Of a stretch of DNA of 5,077 bases, positions 1 to 4,692 are shown piece by piece. The notes under the pieces are model-generated. The model searched no databases and was not told the DNA's origin. It was given only the letters and a program-made list of their open reading frames with translations. Positions within the stretch are counted from its first letter, which is position 1. Every line of letters starts with the position of its first letter. The DNA comes from JBHHYS01 sp046757645 (lineage in GTDB: Bacteria > Acidobacteriota > Terriglobia > Acidiferrales > 2-02-FULL-67-57): positions 1-5,077 of the forward strand of contig JBHHYS010000134.1 in assembly GCA_046757645.1 (NCBI GenBank), read 5' to 3'. The position numbers and the translations under genes were made by a program.

Positions 1-56
1 AAGTGGACGCGCAGGGCGATGCCGTAAACGTTTCCGATTCGCAGCGCCCAGCGCAT
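1..56 (-). CDS. 5' end of a probable site-2 protease family (peptidase M50) gene, truncated by the window
   Basis: An ATG at 56-54 opens a frame that stays open to the window edge and encodes MRWALRIGNVYGIALRVH. The pattern M-(R/K)-W-x-(L/W)-(R/K)-(I/L)-(G/A)-x-(V/L)-x-G-I-x-(L/I)-x-V-H is, from memory of the family, how membrane-embedded M50 site-2 proteases of the SpoIVFB-like group begin. The stretch just before the first transmembrane helix ends in VH followed by hydrophobic residues. The catalytic HExxH lies beyond the window, so activity cannot be judged. An AAGGAG lies at 76-71, 14 nt before the ATG, a rather long spacing. No in-frame start lies nearer it; an ATG at 96-94 is in another frame that is also open to the edge (starting MKGAHPRRSE), a less family-like alternative. 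A perfect TATAAT lies 38 nt upstream of the start, so the gene probably has its own promoter rather than belonging to the pilin operon. Confidence 0.5.
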   Translation of the reverse strand, partial: MRWALRIGNVYGIALRVH

Positions 57-94
57 TACTCGGCGCTTCGCTCCTTCTTGGGTGCGCCCCCTTC

Positions 95-100
95 ATTATA
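95..100 (-). promoter_or_regulatory. -10 element (TATAAT) ahead of the edge gene
   Basis: The minus strand reads TATAAT at 100-95, a perfect sigma70-type -10 hexamer in an otherwise GC-rich spacer. It sits 38 nt before the ATG at 56, giving an expected leader of roughly 30 nt. No good -35 hexamer is found 16-18 nt upstream; the nearest candidates (CTAGCC, TCTAGC) are poor. The promoter would therefore be weak, activator-dependent or of another sigma class. Confidence 0.45.
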
Positions 101-160
101 GCGTTCTCCGCGGGCTTGGCTAGAGCGTCCGCCGCCAAGGAGGGGGAAGCTGGCAGAATC

Positions 161-176
161 ACCCTGCTATTAGGGT
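161..176 (-). terminator. Short hairpin immediately after the pilX-like stop codon
   Basis: On the minus strand ACCCT (176-172) pairs with AGGGT (165-161) around the 6-nt loop AATAGC. The stem begins at the base after the TGA stop. Allowing a GA bulge, GAA of the stop region can also pair with the following TTC. The stem is only five pairs and no U-run follows, so it is a poor intrinsic terminator. It may mark the 3' end of the pilin mRNA or act as a stability hairpin. Confidence 0.3.
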
Positions 177-1895
177 TCAGTTCGTGGGGGTGATTTCTCG
201 CCAGTTGAGGAGCGCAACCCGGCCGGCGCCCGGATTGAACAACAGGAGGTCAAACCCGGGCGGCATATTCGCTTGCAACTGCACCGGGTCATATTGAAGC
301 AGCAGATCGGTGGTGCAGTTGCCGACTCCAAAGTCGCCGTTGTCCGTGGGGCCCAACTGGTTCGGGTCTTTGTAGGAAATGACCGAGCCGAGGACGTGGA
401 AGTTTTGCTGCGGACACTTTGTGTAGATCTCTCCGTGGCTATAGATCAAGCCCCGGATGTGAACATTTGTGCCAAAGAAGCTGATGGTATCCTGCCCGAC
501 GCTGTTGTCCTTGGGGCGGGCAATAATGTTCAGCTCGATTTCGTTACCGGGCCCGAGGCCAAAGTTGTTCTGGAAATCGACGGAGTGGTTCTGGCTGAAA
601 TAGATGGTCCCTCTTCCTTGAAACACCACAGTGGCGGGAAAGTTGTTGGGAATACCGCCGGCTCCGCAGGCGCCCCAGTTGGGATTGGCCGGGGCGTTCA
701 GGTCGAACTCGAAGACGGTCGGGGGGTCCGTGTTCCCCAGGTCGAATATCAGAACCCCTCCCATGCAGATTCCCGGGGGGTTGACCTGGGTGACCGCAGC
801 CACAATGTCGGTCGCGTCCGGGTTGGGCATGGTGTCCGCGGGTAGAGGCGGGGGAGTGGGGAGCGGCGGGGTCAGCAACTGCTCGACGGTGCCCGCAGCG
901 CTGACCGTATTGGGACTGCCACCCCCGTTAACCGTGGGGGTGATTTCCCCATTGGCGCGGGCTTGGTGGTCGCCGTCGAGGTTAATCGTGCCACCGCCAT
1001 TGATCACGTCATAACTTTCGATGTCCCCGTTGACGAGGGCGAGGGTTCCATCGATGATGACTTCGGAATTGCAGCGGATATTGCCATTGATCGTGAACGC
1101 GGCCGCGGTTTGAACCTGACAGGCATTTCCGGCGGACAAAGCGTACTCATAGCCGCCGGGGAGGCGAACCACATCGACTTGAGCCATGCGGCCCGCCCCC
1201 GTGGGCAACACTGCCCGGGCTGTGACCCGATAGACGGCCTGGCCATTGCCGGCTAGATTTTCGCGCTGGCCGTCATAGAAAACTGGGATGTCATCGTCGA
1301 GGTCCCCGTCTCCGTCGATGTCGCGGTTGGCGGCGCGCTCGGTCAAGACGGTGATCCGCACCCACTTGTAAGGGATTTGGGGTACGAGGGCCCCCAGGGC
1401 ACCTCCCGCAGCCACATCCGACATGACGGAGAAGCCGCAGGGAGCGGGGATGGGAGGCGGGGGGGGCACCGTGGGGGGCGTGGTGATGGGCGGGGTAATA
1501 CAAGCGGGAATGGTTTCAATGTTGACCCCCCACTCCAGCGCGTATTCGGAATCGTAGTAGGAGTCCGCGGGCACCCAGGGAGCGATGGCTTCTCCCGGCG
1601 CGGGATTCAGAATGTAGAGGACGTGGCCCACCGCGGCGGGAAAATCGATCTGCCCGCTTTGCCAGTTCCCCAGGAAACTGGGGTCATTGCTCGCGAGCCG
1701 GGCGCGGCCTTCTTCCAAGCCGGCCACGGTCGCATAGAACACGCGCGTCGAACTCCGTTGGTAGCGCACCAAACTGCTTTCTGCCGCGGTCATAAACAGG
1801 ATGGCGGCGCCCACGGCGCTGATCAGCAGCAAGGCGATCAGCGCCAGCAAGAGCACCACGCCGCGCTGGGGTTGGCGTCGGATGGGGATGACCAT
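177..1895 (-). CDS. PilX-like minor pilin, greatly enlarged (type IV pilus assembly)
   Basis: This 572-residue protein begins with a short basic leader (MVIPIRRQPQRG), a glycine at 12, then a hydrophobic helix at about 13-36, the layout of PilX and GspK N-termini. The mature chain lacks Glu at position 5, as known for PilX/GspK subunits that sit at the filament tip. The segment to about residue 245 continues the long helix and carries a Cys132-Cys153 pair enclosing a proline-rich loop. Residues 192-200 (DIDGDGDLD) match the DxDxDGxxD calcium-loop consensus. Residues 265-310 are rich in short beta-strand repeats with Asn/Gly turns, a second proline-rich linker follows at 342-360, and 420-540 is again beta-rich (IRGLIYS, LGSVIS, LLQYDP). 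The eight cysteines (132, 153, 259, 275, 377, 410, 494, 527) suggest disulfides in the periplasm or outside the cell. Typical PilX is under 200 residues, so the C-terminal two thirds is an added module, perhaps adhesive. GGAGGAGA lies 8 nt before the ATG. It is the last gene of the operon, 23 nt after the pilW-like gene. The assignment to PilX is good; the function of the extra module is unknown. Confidence 0.85.
   Translation of the reverse strand: MVIPIRRQPQRGVVLLLALIALLLISAVGAAILFMTAAESSLVRYQRSSTRVFYATVAGLEEGRARLASNDPSFLGNWQSGQIDFPAAVGHVLYILNPAPGEAIAPWVPADSYYDSEYALEWGVNIETIPACITPPITTPPTVPPPPPIPAPCGFSVMSDVAAGGALGALVPQIPYKWVRITVLTERAANRDIDGDGDLDDDIPVFYDGQRENLAGNGQAVYRVTARAVLPTGAGRMAQVDVVRLPGGYEYALSAGNACQVQTAAAFTINGNIRCNSEVIIDGTLALVNGDIESYDVINGGGTINLDGDHQARANGEITPTVNGGGSPNTVSAAGTVEQLLTPPLPTPPPLPADTMPNPDATDIVAAVTQVNPPGICMGGVLIFDLGNTDPPTVFEFDLNAPANPNWGACGAGGIPNNFPATVVFQGRGTIYFSQNHSVDFQNNFGLGPGNEIELNIIARPKDNSVGQDTISFFGTNVHIRGLIYSHGEIYTKCPQQNFHVLGSVISYKDPNQLGPTDNGDFGVGNCTTDLLLQYDPVQLQANMPPGFDLLLFNPGAGRVALLNWREITPTN
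1446..1495 (+). repeat. G-run cluster including a G8 homopolymer inside the pilX-like gene
   Basis: The plus strand, which is the template strand of the pilX-like gene, carries runs of 4, 3, 8, 6, 3 and 4 G separated by short spacers. The G8 run is at 1459-1466 and reads as C8 in the coding strand, over the proline codons at residues 144-146. The first four runs have spacers of 2, 4 and 6 nt, meeting the usual G3+N1-7 quadruplex pattern. The cluster encodes the proline-rich loop between Cys132 and Cys153. The codon demand for proline in a GC-rich genome explains much of it; whether it also causes slippage or pausing is inference. Confidence 0.6.
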
Positions 1896-1918
1896 GGTGG
1901 ATATCTCCTCCGCCCTCT

Positions 1919-2701
1919 CTATTGCGGGGGATTCAGGCGCCGGGCCACGCTGCGCAAGGTGACCGCCCGCACCCGAATCGTCCCTTGGAGAATCTCGGGT
2001 TGAGGGGCACGGGCCTGCAACTGGATCAAGACCTCGATGATGTCTTGGGGGTTGCAGGTGAACGCGCCGCCGTCGCAGACGTACTGGAAGACGGGCTGGT
2101 TGGCGGGATCGGCTGGATTGAGGCCGCAGGTGCCGTCATTGCGGTTGATGATTTGCTCCACCAGGGGGGTTCCGGCAGCAGCCGTGGGGATGCCCCCCGC
2201 CGCTTTCGGCGAGACAGCCCGGTAAAGCGTACAGGTGGGGCTGCCCGGCGTCGGCCGCGCCACTTGATAGTAAATCCATTCCACCTGCTCGGCGCCGTTT
2301 TCCGGATCCAGGTCGGTCTCAAGCACCAAGTCATAAGGACCGGGGATCGTGCAGGGCGGGGCACCGCCGTTGACCTGGCAACTCTGATCCATCACCCCGC
2401 CGGTCATCCCCACGAAGGGAATCGCAATGCGGCTAACCGGTACCCCCCCGGCCCCCCAGGAGGGAGAATTGGAGTCGTAGGTGCCGGCCGGCGGATAGCC
2501 GGCGGAGTGGATTTCGCGGGTGAGCTGCTCGATGCCGATGCGCCCGCTCTGCAAGGCGTCCAGCACTTGCTGTTCGGCGCGGTAGCGTTTCTGGGCGGTA
2601 TCGAGCAAAAGAAAGACGGACCCGGTGACAATCAAGAAGATCACCAGCACCAGCAGCAACTCCAGCAGCGAGAAACCGGATTGAGAGGTATGTCCACGCA
2701 T
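1919..2701 (-). CDS. PilW-like minor pilin (prepilin-type cleavage/methylation protein)
   Basis: The protein has 260 residues when started at the ATG at 2701. The frame is open farther upstream, but that extension overlaps the pilV-like gene and adds 64 residues of non-pilin sequence, and only the chosen start gives a normal leader. The leader MRGHTSQSG is followed by FSLLE, so the prepilin peptidase PilD would cut after Gly9 and N-methylate Phe10, with Glu14 as the mature position-5 glutamate. A hydrophobic helix runs to about residue 33 and continues as an amphipathic helix (QQVLDALQSGRIGIEQLTRE) to about 65, which is typical of PilW. The C-terminal globular part has six cysteines (108, 117, 157, 192, 209, 216), probably disulfide-bonded. 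PilW is known as part of the minor pilin complex that initiates pilus assembly in the inner membrane. It lies 17 nt after the pilV-like gene. The family is clear; the exact paralogue name rests on gene order and helix pattern. Confidence 0.85.
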   Translation of the reverse strand: MRGHTSQSGFSLLELLLVLVIFLIVTGSVFLLLDTAQKRYRAEQQVLDALQSGRIGIEQLTREIHSAGYPPAGTYDSNSPSWGAGGVPVSRIAIPFVGMTGGVMDQSCQVNGGAPPCTIPGPYDLVLETDLDPENGAEQVEWIYYQVARPTPGSPTCTLYRAVSPKAAGGIPTAAAGTPLVEQIINRNDGTCGLNPADPANQPVFQYVCDGGAFTCNPQDIIEVLIQLQARAPQPEILQGTIRVRAVTLRSVARRLNPPQ

Positions 2702-2709
2702 TGGTGTCA

Positions 2710-2721
2710 CTCCCCCTCCTA
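2710..2721 (-). promoter_or_regulatory. Stop codon fused to the Shine-Dalgarno of the pilW-like gene
   Basis: The TAG stop of the pilV-like gene (2721-2719) runs directly into the purine block, reading TAGGAGGGGGAG on the minus strand. GGGGAG ends 8 nt before the pilW-like ATG at 2701. Ribosomes ending on pilV therefore finish on top of the next initiation site, which favours translational coupling. This site also decides the start codon, because the upstream in-frame candidate start at 2893 lies within pilV. Confidence 0.7.
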
Positions 2722-3327
2722 GCGGCCCACAATCGTCACCAGGTTGGTGATCACGAAACCCTCGCCCGGCTGCCCGCGGCGGGCACCGACAATGAAAACT
2801 TTTCGTACCGGGACACCGTTGTCGTGCATGGTCACCACGTGCCAGCGCAGCTCGATCCGCTGCGTGGTGCCGGCGGTGGGGTTCCAAATCCACTGCTTGA
2901 CCACTCGATAACCCCCGGGACAGGCGGCCGCGGGCTGGGTGAAGTCCAACTGCTGGTTGGCGGGGGCGTCCAGCGGGCAGCCGTCTTGGGTGTTCACCGT
3001 GCCGGCGACCACTTGACCCAGGGCGATGACAGCGCCCTCATCGTCGCAGAAAGAGTACTGACCGGCGGGAGGCAACGCGCCCCCGATGCAGTTCGCCCCC
3101 TGGGCGTCGAGGTCCTGGCGCGCCATCTGCTCGAGGAGGCGTTGGGCGGCGATCAGGGCGGTGGAGTCATTGCGGTTGCGGAAGTTGGTGCGGATGGCTG
3201 CCGGGACCAGCTCCGCCACCGCCACAATCCCCACCAGCAGCACGACGATGGCGATCAGCAGTTCGATCAGGGTAAAGCCCGCCTGCCCCGCAGCCCCGCG
3301 GCGAGTGGAAGACGATGTGGCACGCAT
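2719..3327 (-). CDS. PilV-like minor pilin (type IV pilus modification protein family)
   Basis: This 202-residue prepilin has the leader MRATSSSTRRGAAGQAG, then FTLIELLIAIVVLLVGIVAV, so PilD cleavage is expected after Gly17, with Glu22 as the mature position-5 glutamate. The hydrophobic helix with the VGIVAVAEL segment, followed by (A/R)xN(D/x)xTxAxxxAQ around residues 46-62, is the usual PilV pattern. Residues 55-70 (STALIAAQRLLEQMAR) continue the helix. The globular part has four cysteines (80, 94, 117, 136) and ends in strands around IELRWHVVTM and RKVFIVGA. AAGGAG lies about 8 nt before the ATG at 3327, and the gene follows the fimT-like stop by 16 nt. PilV is known to join the minor pilin complex in the inner membrane. 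The cluster order fimT-pilV-pilW-pilX is the classic one, which supports the assignment. Confidence 0.87.
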   Translation of the reverse strand: MRATSSSTRRGAAGQAGFTLIELLIAIVVLLVGIVAVAELVPAAIRTNFRNRNDSTALIAAQRLLEQMARQDLDAQGANCIGGALPPAGQYSFCDDEGAVIALGQVVAGTVNTQDGCPLDAPANQQLDFTQPAAACPGGYRVVKQWIWNPTAGTTQRIELRWHVVTMHDNGVPVRKVFIVGARRGQPGEGFVITNLVTIVGR

Positions 3328-3343
3328 AAGCTAAGCTCCTTCT

Positions 3344-3997
3344 TCAGGACGGCGTCCAGGCGTTCCCCGCCCAGAACCAAACCCGGACGCGCCCGGCGGG
3401 GGTGACGCCGATCAGCCAGCTATCGAAATTCGGGGGATCGTTCGGGTCGCCGCGAACAAAAGCGATGAGCTGGACTTGCGGGGCCAACTGCCAGTTCCCG
3501 CCCCCCGCGTCCACCACCACCGTGCCGCGCGGGGAGAAGCTGACGCTGTAGGCCGGATTCAGCGGCACCGCCACGTTGGTGTAGTCCGCCGGGAGAGTGG
3601 CCAGGGTGTTCGCCGGCGGCAGGGTGGGGACGTTGTTTTGCCAGAAAGTGGCTTGGCTAGACACCATCACCCGGGGCTCGAGGGCGTCGAGTATGCCGTT
3701 GCCATTCATATCGATTCCGTAGCGGGCTCCCTCGTTCCCGGCCGGGGGCAGAAAGGCGGTGGCCACCCGGCGGTTGCGGTTGACCGCCTCGTAGCGCGTG
3801 CGCAAGATGATGTTGGCCACGTTGCGGGCGGAGGATTCCAACTGGTAGCGCCGGATGGCGCGGACCAGGTTCGGGGCAGCGATGCTCGCCAGCACAAGAA
3901 AGACGACCACCGCCACCAGAATCTCCACCAAGCTGAAGCCCGCCTGCCGCGAGGGTACGGCGGGCAGGCTGGGCTGCGTTTGCCGCATCCGTTTCAT
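3344..3997 (-). CDS. FimT/GspH-family minor pseudopilin
   Basis: The protein has 217 residues from the ATG at 3997. The leader MKRMRQTQPSLPAVPSRQAG precedes FSLVEILVAVVVFLVLASIA, giving a prepilin site after Gly20 with Glu25 at mature position 5. The helix continues into PNLVRAIRRYQLESSARNVA, then the RxRYEAVNRNRRVA segment, which is characteristic of FimT/GspH. Residues 96-104 (DMNGNGILD) fit a DxNxNGxxD calcium-loop-like turn, often seen in this family. The C-terminal strands SVSFSPRGTVV and LIGVTPAGRVRVWFW match the GspH/FimT ending. There are no cysteines. An in-frame GTG at 4018 would add seven residues and lacks a ribosome site. The ATG at 3997 is preferred, although its own Shine-Dalgarno is weak (GACGAGA, about 7 nt upstream). 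It is first in the pilin operon. FimT is known to be a minor pilin that in some bacteria binds DNA during uptake; nothing here shows that role. Confidence 0.85.
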   Translation of the reverse strand: MKRMRQTQPSLPAVPSRQAGFSLVEILVAVVVFLVLASIAAPNLVRAIRRYQLESSARNVANIILRTRYEAVNRNRRVATAFLPPAGNEGARYGIDMNGNGILDALEPRVMVSSQATFWQNNVPTLPPANTLATLPADYTNVAVPLNPAYSVSFSPRGTVVVDAGGGNWQLAPQVQLIAFVRGDPNDPPNFDSWLIGVTPAGRVRVWFWAGNAWTPS

Positions 3998-4036
3998 GGT
4001 TGAATCTCGTCGGCCCACGGTTTGACCATCGACGCC

Positions 4037-4065
4037 ACTTTGGCGGAGGGGGCTGCGGATGTCAA
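4037..4065 (-). promoter_or_regulatory. Candidate promoter of the minor pilin operon
   Basis: The minus strand has TTGACA at 4065-4060, a perfect -35 hexamer, then a 17-nt spacer and CAAAGT at 4042-4037, which shares only three bases with TATAAT. The predicted transcript start near 4030 gives a leader of about 30 nt to the ATG at 3997. A five-pair inverted repeat, CGCCA-AAG-TGGCG (4045-4033), overlaps the -10 and could be an operator or chance. The weak -10 suggests a factor-assisted promoter, or that the operon is read from the tRNA promoter. Confidence 0.4.
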
Positions 4066-4075
4066 TGGAACGAGC

Positions 4076-4104
4076 GTACTAGCAGTACCAGACTGGAGTA
4101 CCAG
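4076..4104. repeat. AGTAC repeat cluster between tRNA-Glu and the pilin operon
   Basis: The plus strand shows GTACT (4076-4080), AGC, then AGTAC (4084-4088), a perfect five-pair inverted repeat. The octamer AGTACCAG occurs at 4084-4091 and again at 4097-4104, 13 nt apart. CCAG-A-CTGG (4088-4096) is a further small palindrome between them. The cluster lies just upstream of the candidate -35 element, where an activator or repressor could bind. It has no U-tract and is a weak terminator candidate for the tRNA at best. Confidence 0.4.
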
Positions 4105-4129
4105 GAGAGTGAACGGGGCTTATTTATTT

Positions 4130-4204
4130 TGGTAGCGCCACCGGGAATCGAACCCGGATCTGCAGCTTGAAAGACTGCCGTGCTGGCCGTTGCACCATGG
4201 CGCC
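4130..4204 (-). tRNA. tRNA-Glu (anticodon UUC)
   Basis: A complete 75-nt cloverleaf with encoded CCA is readable on the minus strand. The acceptor GGCGCCA pairs with TGGCGCT, with a terminal G1-U72 wobble and A73. The D-arm is GTGC/GCAC with loop AACGGCCA. The anticodon stem is GCAGT/GCTGC, with a U-G closing pair and loop CTTTCAA, so the anticodon is TTC, reading GAA and GAG. The variable loop is the four bases AGAT, and the T-arm is CCGGG-TTCGATT-CCCGG. The U11-A24 pair, A46 and missing base 47 are features known for tRNA-Glu recognised by glutamyl-tRNA synthetase. A clear promoter lies upstream and no convincing terminator lies downstream, so transcripts might run into the pilin operon. 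Confidence 0.95.
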
Positions 4205-4217
4205 CCGGGCAGCCGCT

Positions 4218-4247
4218 ATTATGGAGGAGAACGCCAGCCAGCGTCAA
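4218..4247 (-). promoter_or_regulatory. Sigma70-like promoter of tRNA-Glu
   Basis: The minus strand reads TTGACG at 4247-4242, an 18-nt spacer and CATAAT at 4223-4218, each matching consensus at five of six positions. Transcription would start near 4211, about 7 nt before the mature tRNA 5' end at 4204. The discriminator after the -10 (AGCGGCTGCCC) is GC-rich, the arrangement known for stable-RNA promoters under stringent control by ppGpp. Regulation is inferred from this feature only. Confidence 0.7.
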
Positions 4248-4252
4248 TTTCG

Positions 4253-4279
4253 GGCGGGTAAGAATTGCCCGCCGGCGGG
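4253..4279. terminator. GC-rich hairpin(s) after iscX, before the tRNA promoter
   Basis: GGCGGG (4253-4258) and CCCGCC (4268-4273) form a six-pair stem with a 9-nt loop. The second arm also forms a perfect 12-bp palindrome, CCCGCCGGCGGG (4268-4279), with the bases that follow, so two pairings compete. On the minus strand it follows iscX by about 75 nt and ends just upstream of the tRNA -35. No U-run follows. It is a plausible transcription barrier between the ISC genes and the tRNA, but not a textbook intrinsic terminator. Confidence 0.35.
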
Positions 4280-4325
4280 GAAGGCCCCAAACGAAACGCG
4301 CCCCTACAGCACCACCACGAGTTCC

Positions 4326-4346
4326 GTTTTCGGTTTTCGAATTTCG
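4326..4346. repeat. Short 7-nt tandem repeat downstream of iscX
   Basis: The plus strand has GTTTTCG twice in tandem (4326-4332, 4333-4339), followed by a degenerate third unit, AATTTCG (4340-4346). It lies within 10-30 nt of the iscX stop codon. CCG-TTTT-CGG (4324-4333) is a three-pair inverted repeat in the same place. No function is apparent, and the block may be chance low complexity. The rest of the spacer from 4206 to 4355 shows no gene. Confidence 0.4.
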
Positions 4347-4355
4347 CTCTCTCGG

Positions 4356-4577
4356 TTAGAGGCCTTTGGCTTCTTGGTATTCTTCGAGCCAGGCCATTTG
4401 GATGGCTTCCAGCTTGGCCTCGTTGGAGGCCTTGGGGTCGTCGCCGAAGCCCTCCAATTCGGTGACCCACTTGTGCAGCTGGGTGAAGCGGACGGTGAGC
4501 GGGTCGGTATTGGGGAACTTTTCCACCAGCGCCAAGGCGATGTCTTCGACGCTGTCCCAGGTCAACTCACCCGGCAT
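4356..4577 (-). CDS. iscX: IscX (YfhJ family) Fe-S cluster assembly accessory protein
   Basis: This 73-residue acidic protein aligns by eye along its length with E. coli IscX (66 residues). It has LTWDSVEDIALALVEKFPNTDP at the start, TVRFTQLHKWVTELEGF in the middle, then DDPKASNEAKLEAIQMAWLEE. The TVRFTxxHxWV and DDPxASNExxLEAI blocks are diagnostic of the family. IscX is a small winged-helix protein known to bind the cysteine desulfurase IscS and to bind iron, modulating sulfur transfer on the IscU scaffold in the cytoplasm. The start at 4577 has AGGAG 6 nt upstream. It follows fdx by 139 nt; in many genomes fdx and iscX are adjacent at the end of the isc operon, as here. The C-terminal YQEAKGL tail is slightly longer than in E. 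coli. The spacer is unusually long and structured for an operon pair, so expression of iscX may be separately tuned. Confidence 0.93.
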   Translation of the reverse strand: MPGELTWDSVEDIALALVEKFPNTDPLTVRFTQLHKWVTELEGFGDDPKASNEAKLEAIQMAWLEEYQEAKGL

Positions 4578-4600
4578 GCTTCTCTCCTCGTTGTAGTTCA

Positions 4601-4633
4601 GCCCCCGAGCTTCGGCCCGTGGGGCCCGGGGGC
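4601..4633. repeat. Interrupted GC-rich hairpin in the fdx-iscX spacer
   Basis: On the plus strand GCCCCCG (4601-4607) pairs perfectly with CGGGGGC (4627-4633). Inside, GGCCC (4614-4618) pairs with GGGCC (4622-4626) around the loop GTG. The only unpaired part is a six-base bulge, AGCTTC (4608-4613). This gives 12 GC-dominated pairs in 33 nt. In the minus-strand transcript it ends 23 nt before the iscX ATG, close to the Shine-Dalgarno, so it could affect processing or translation of iscX. It might also be a genome-dispersed palindromic repeat. There is no U-tract for termination. Confidence 0.6.
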
Positions 4634-4692
4634 GTCCCTCGTCTTCGCTCGGGGCAAGGAAGCCGCTGGGCTGATCTATAAGGTGTCCACCC

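Noticed and set aside
1377..2003. Plus-strand open frame (208 codons) opposite the 5' half of the pilX-like gene
   Set aside because: The composition is dominated by Gly, Arg and His from reversed pilin codons, and it runs across the pilX-pilW boundary. It is an antisense shadow.
1922..2722. Long plus-strand open frame (266 codons) opposite the pilW-like gene
   Set aside because: It is antisense to a clear pilin gene, its translation is low-complexity and rich in Gly/Arg/His with no recognisable domain, and such frames are common opposite GC-rich genes.
2702..2893. 64-residue N-terminal extension of the pilW-like frame
   Set aside because: The extension overlaps the pilV-like gene, encodes non-pilin sequence, and would bury the prepilin cleavage site. 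The ATG at 2701 has a good ribosome site.
2701..3405. Plus-strand open frame (234 codons) opposite the pilV-like gene
   Set aside because: It mirrors the minus-strand gene's codon bias, has no ribosome site or family match, and spans a gene junction.
4640..4692. TATAGA-like -10 between fdx and iscX as a separate iscX promoter
   Set aside because: The hexamer at about 4675-4682 has no acceptable -35 at 16-18 nt, so it is not supported.
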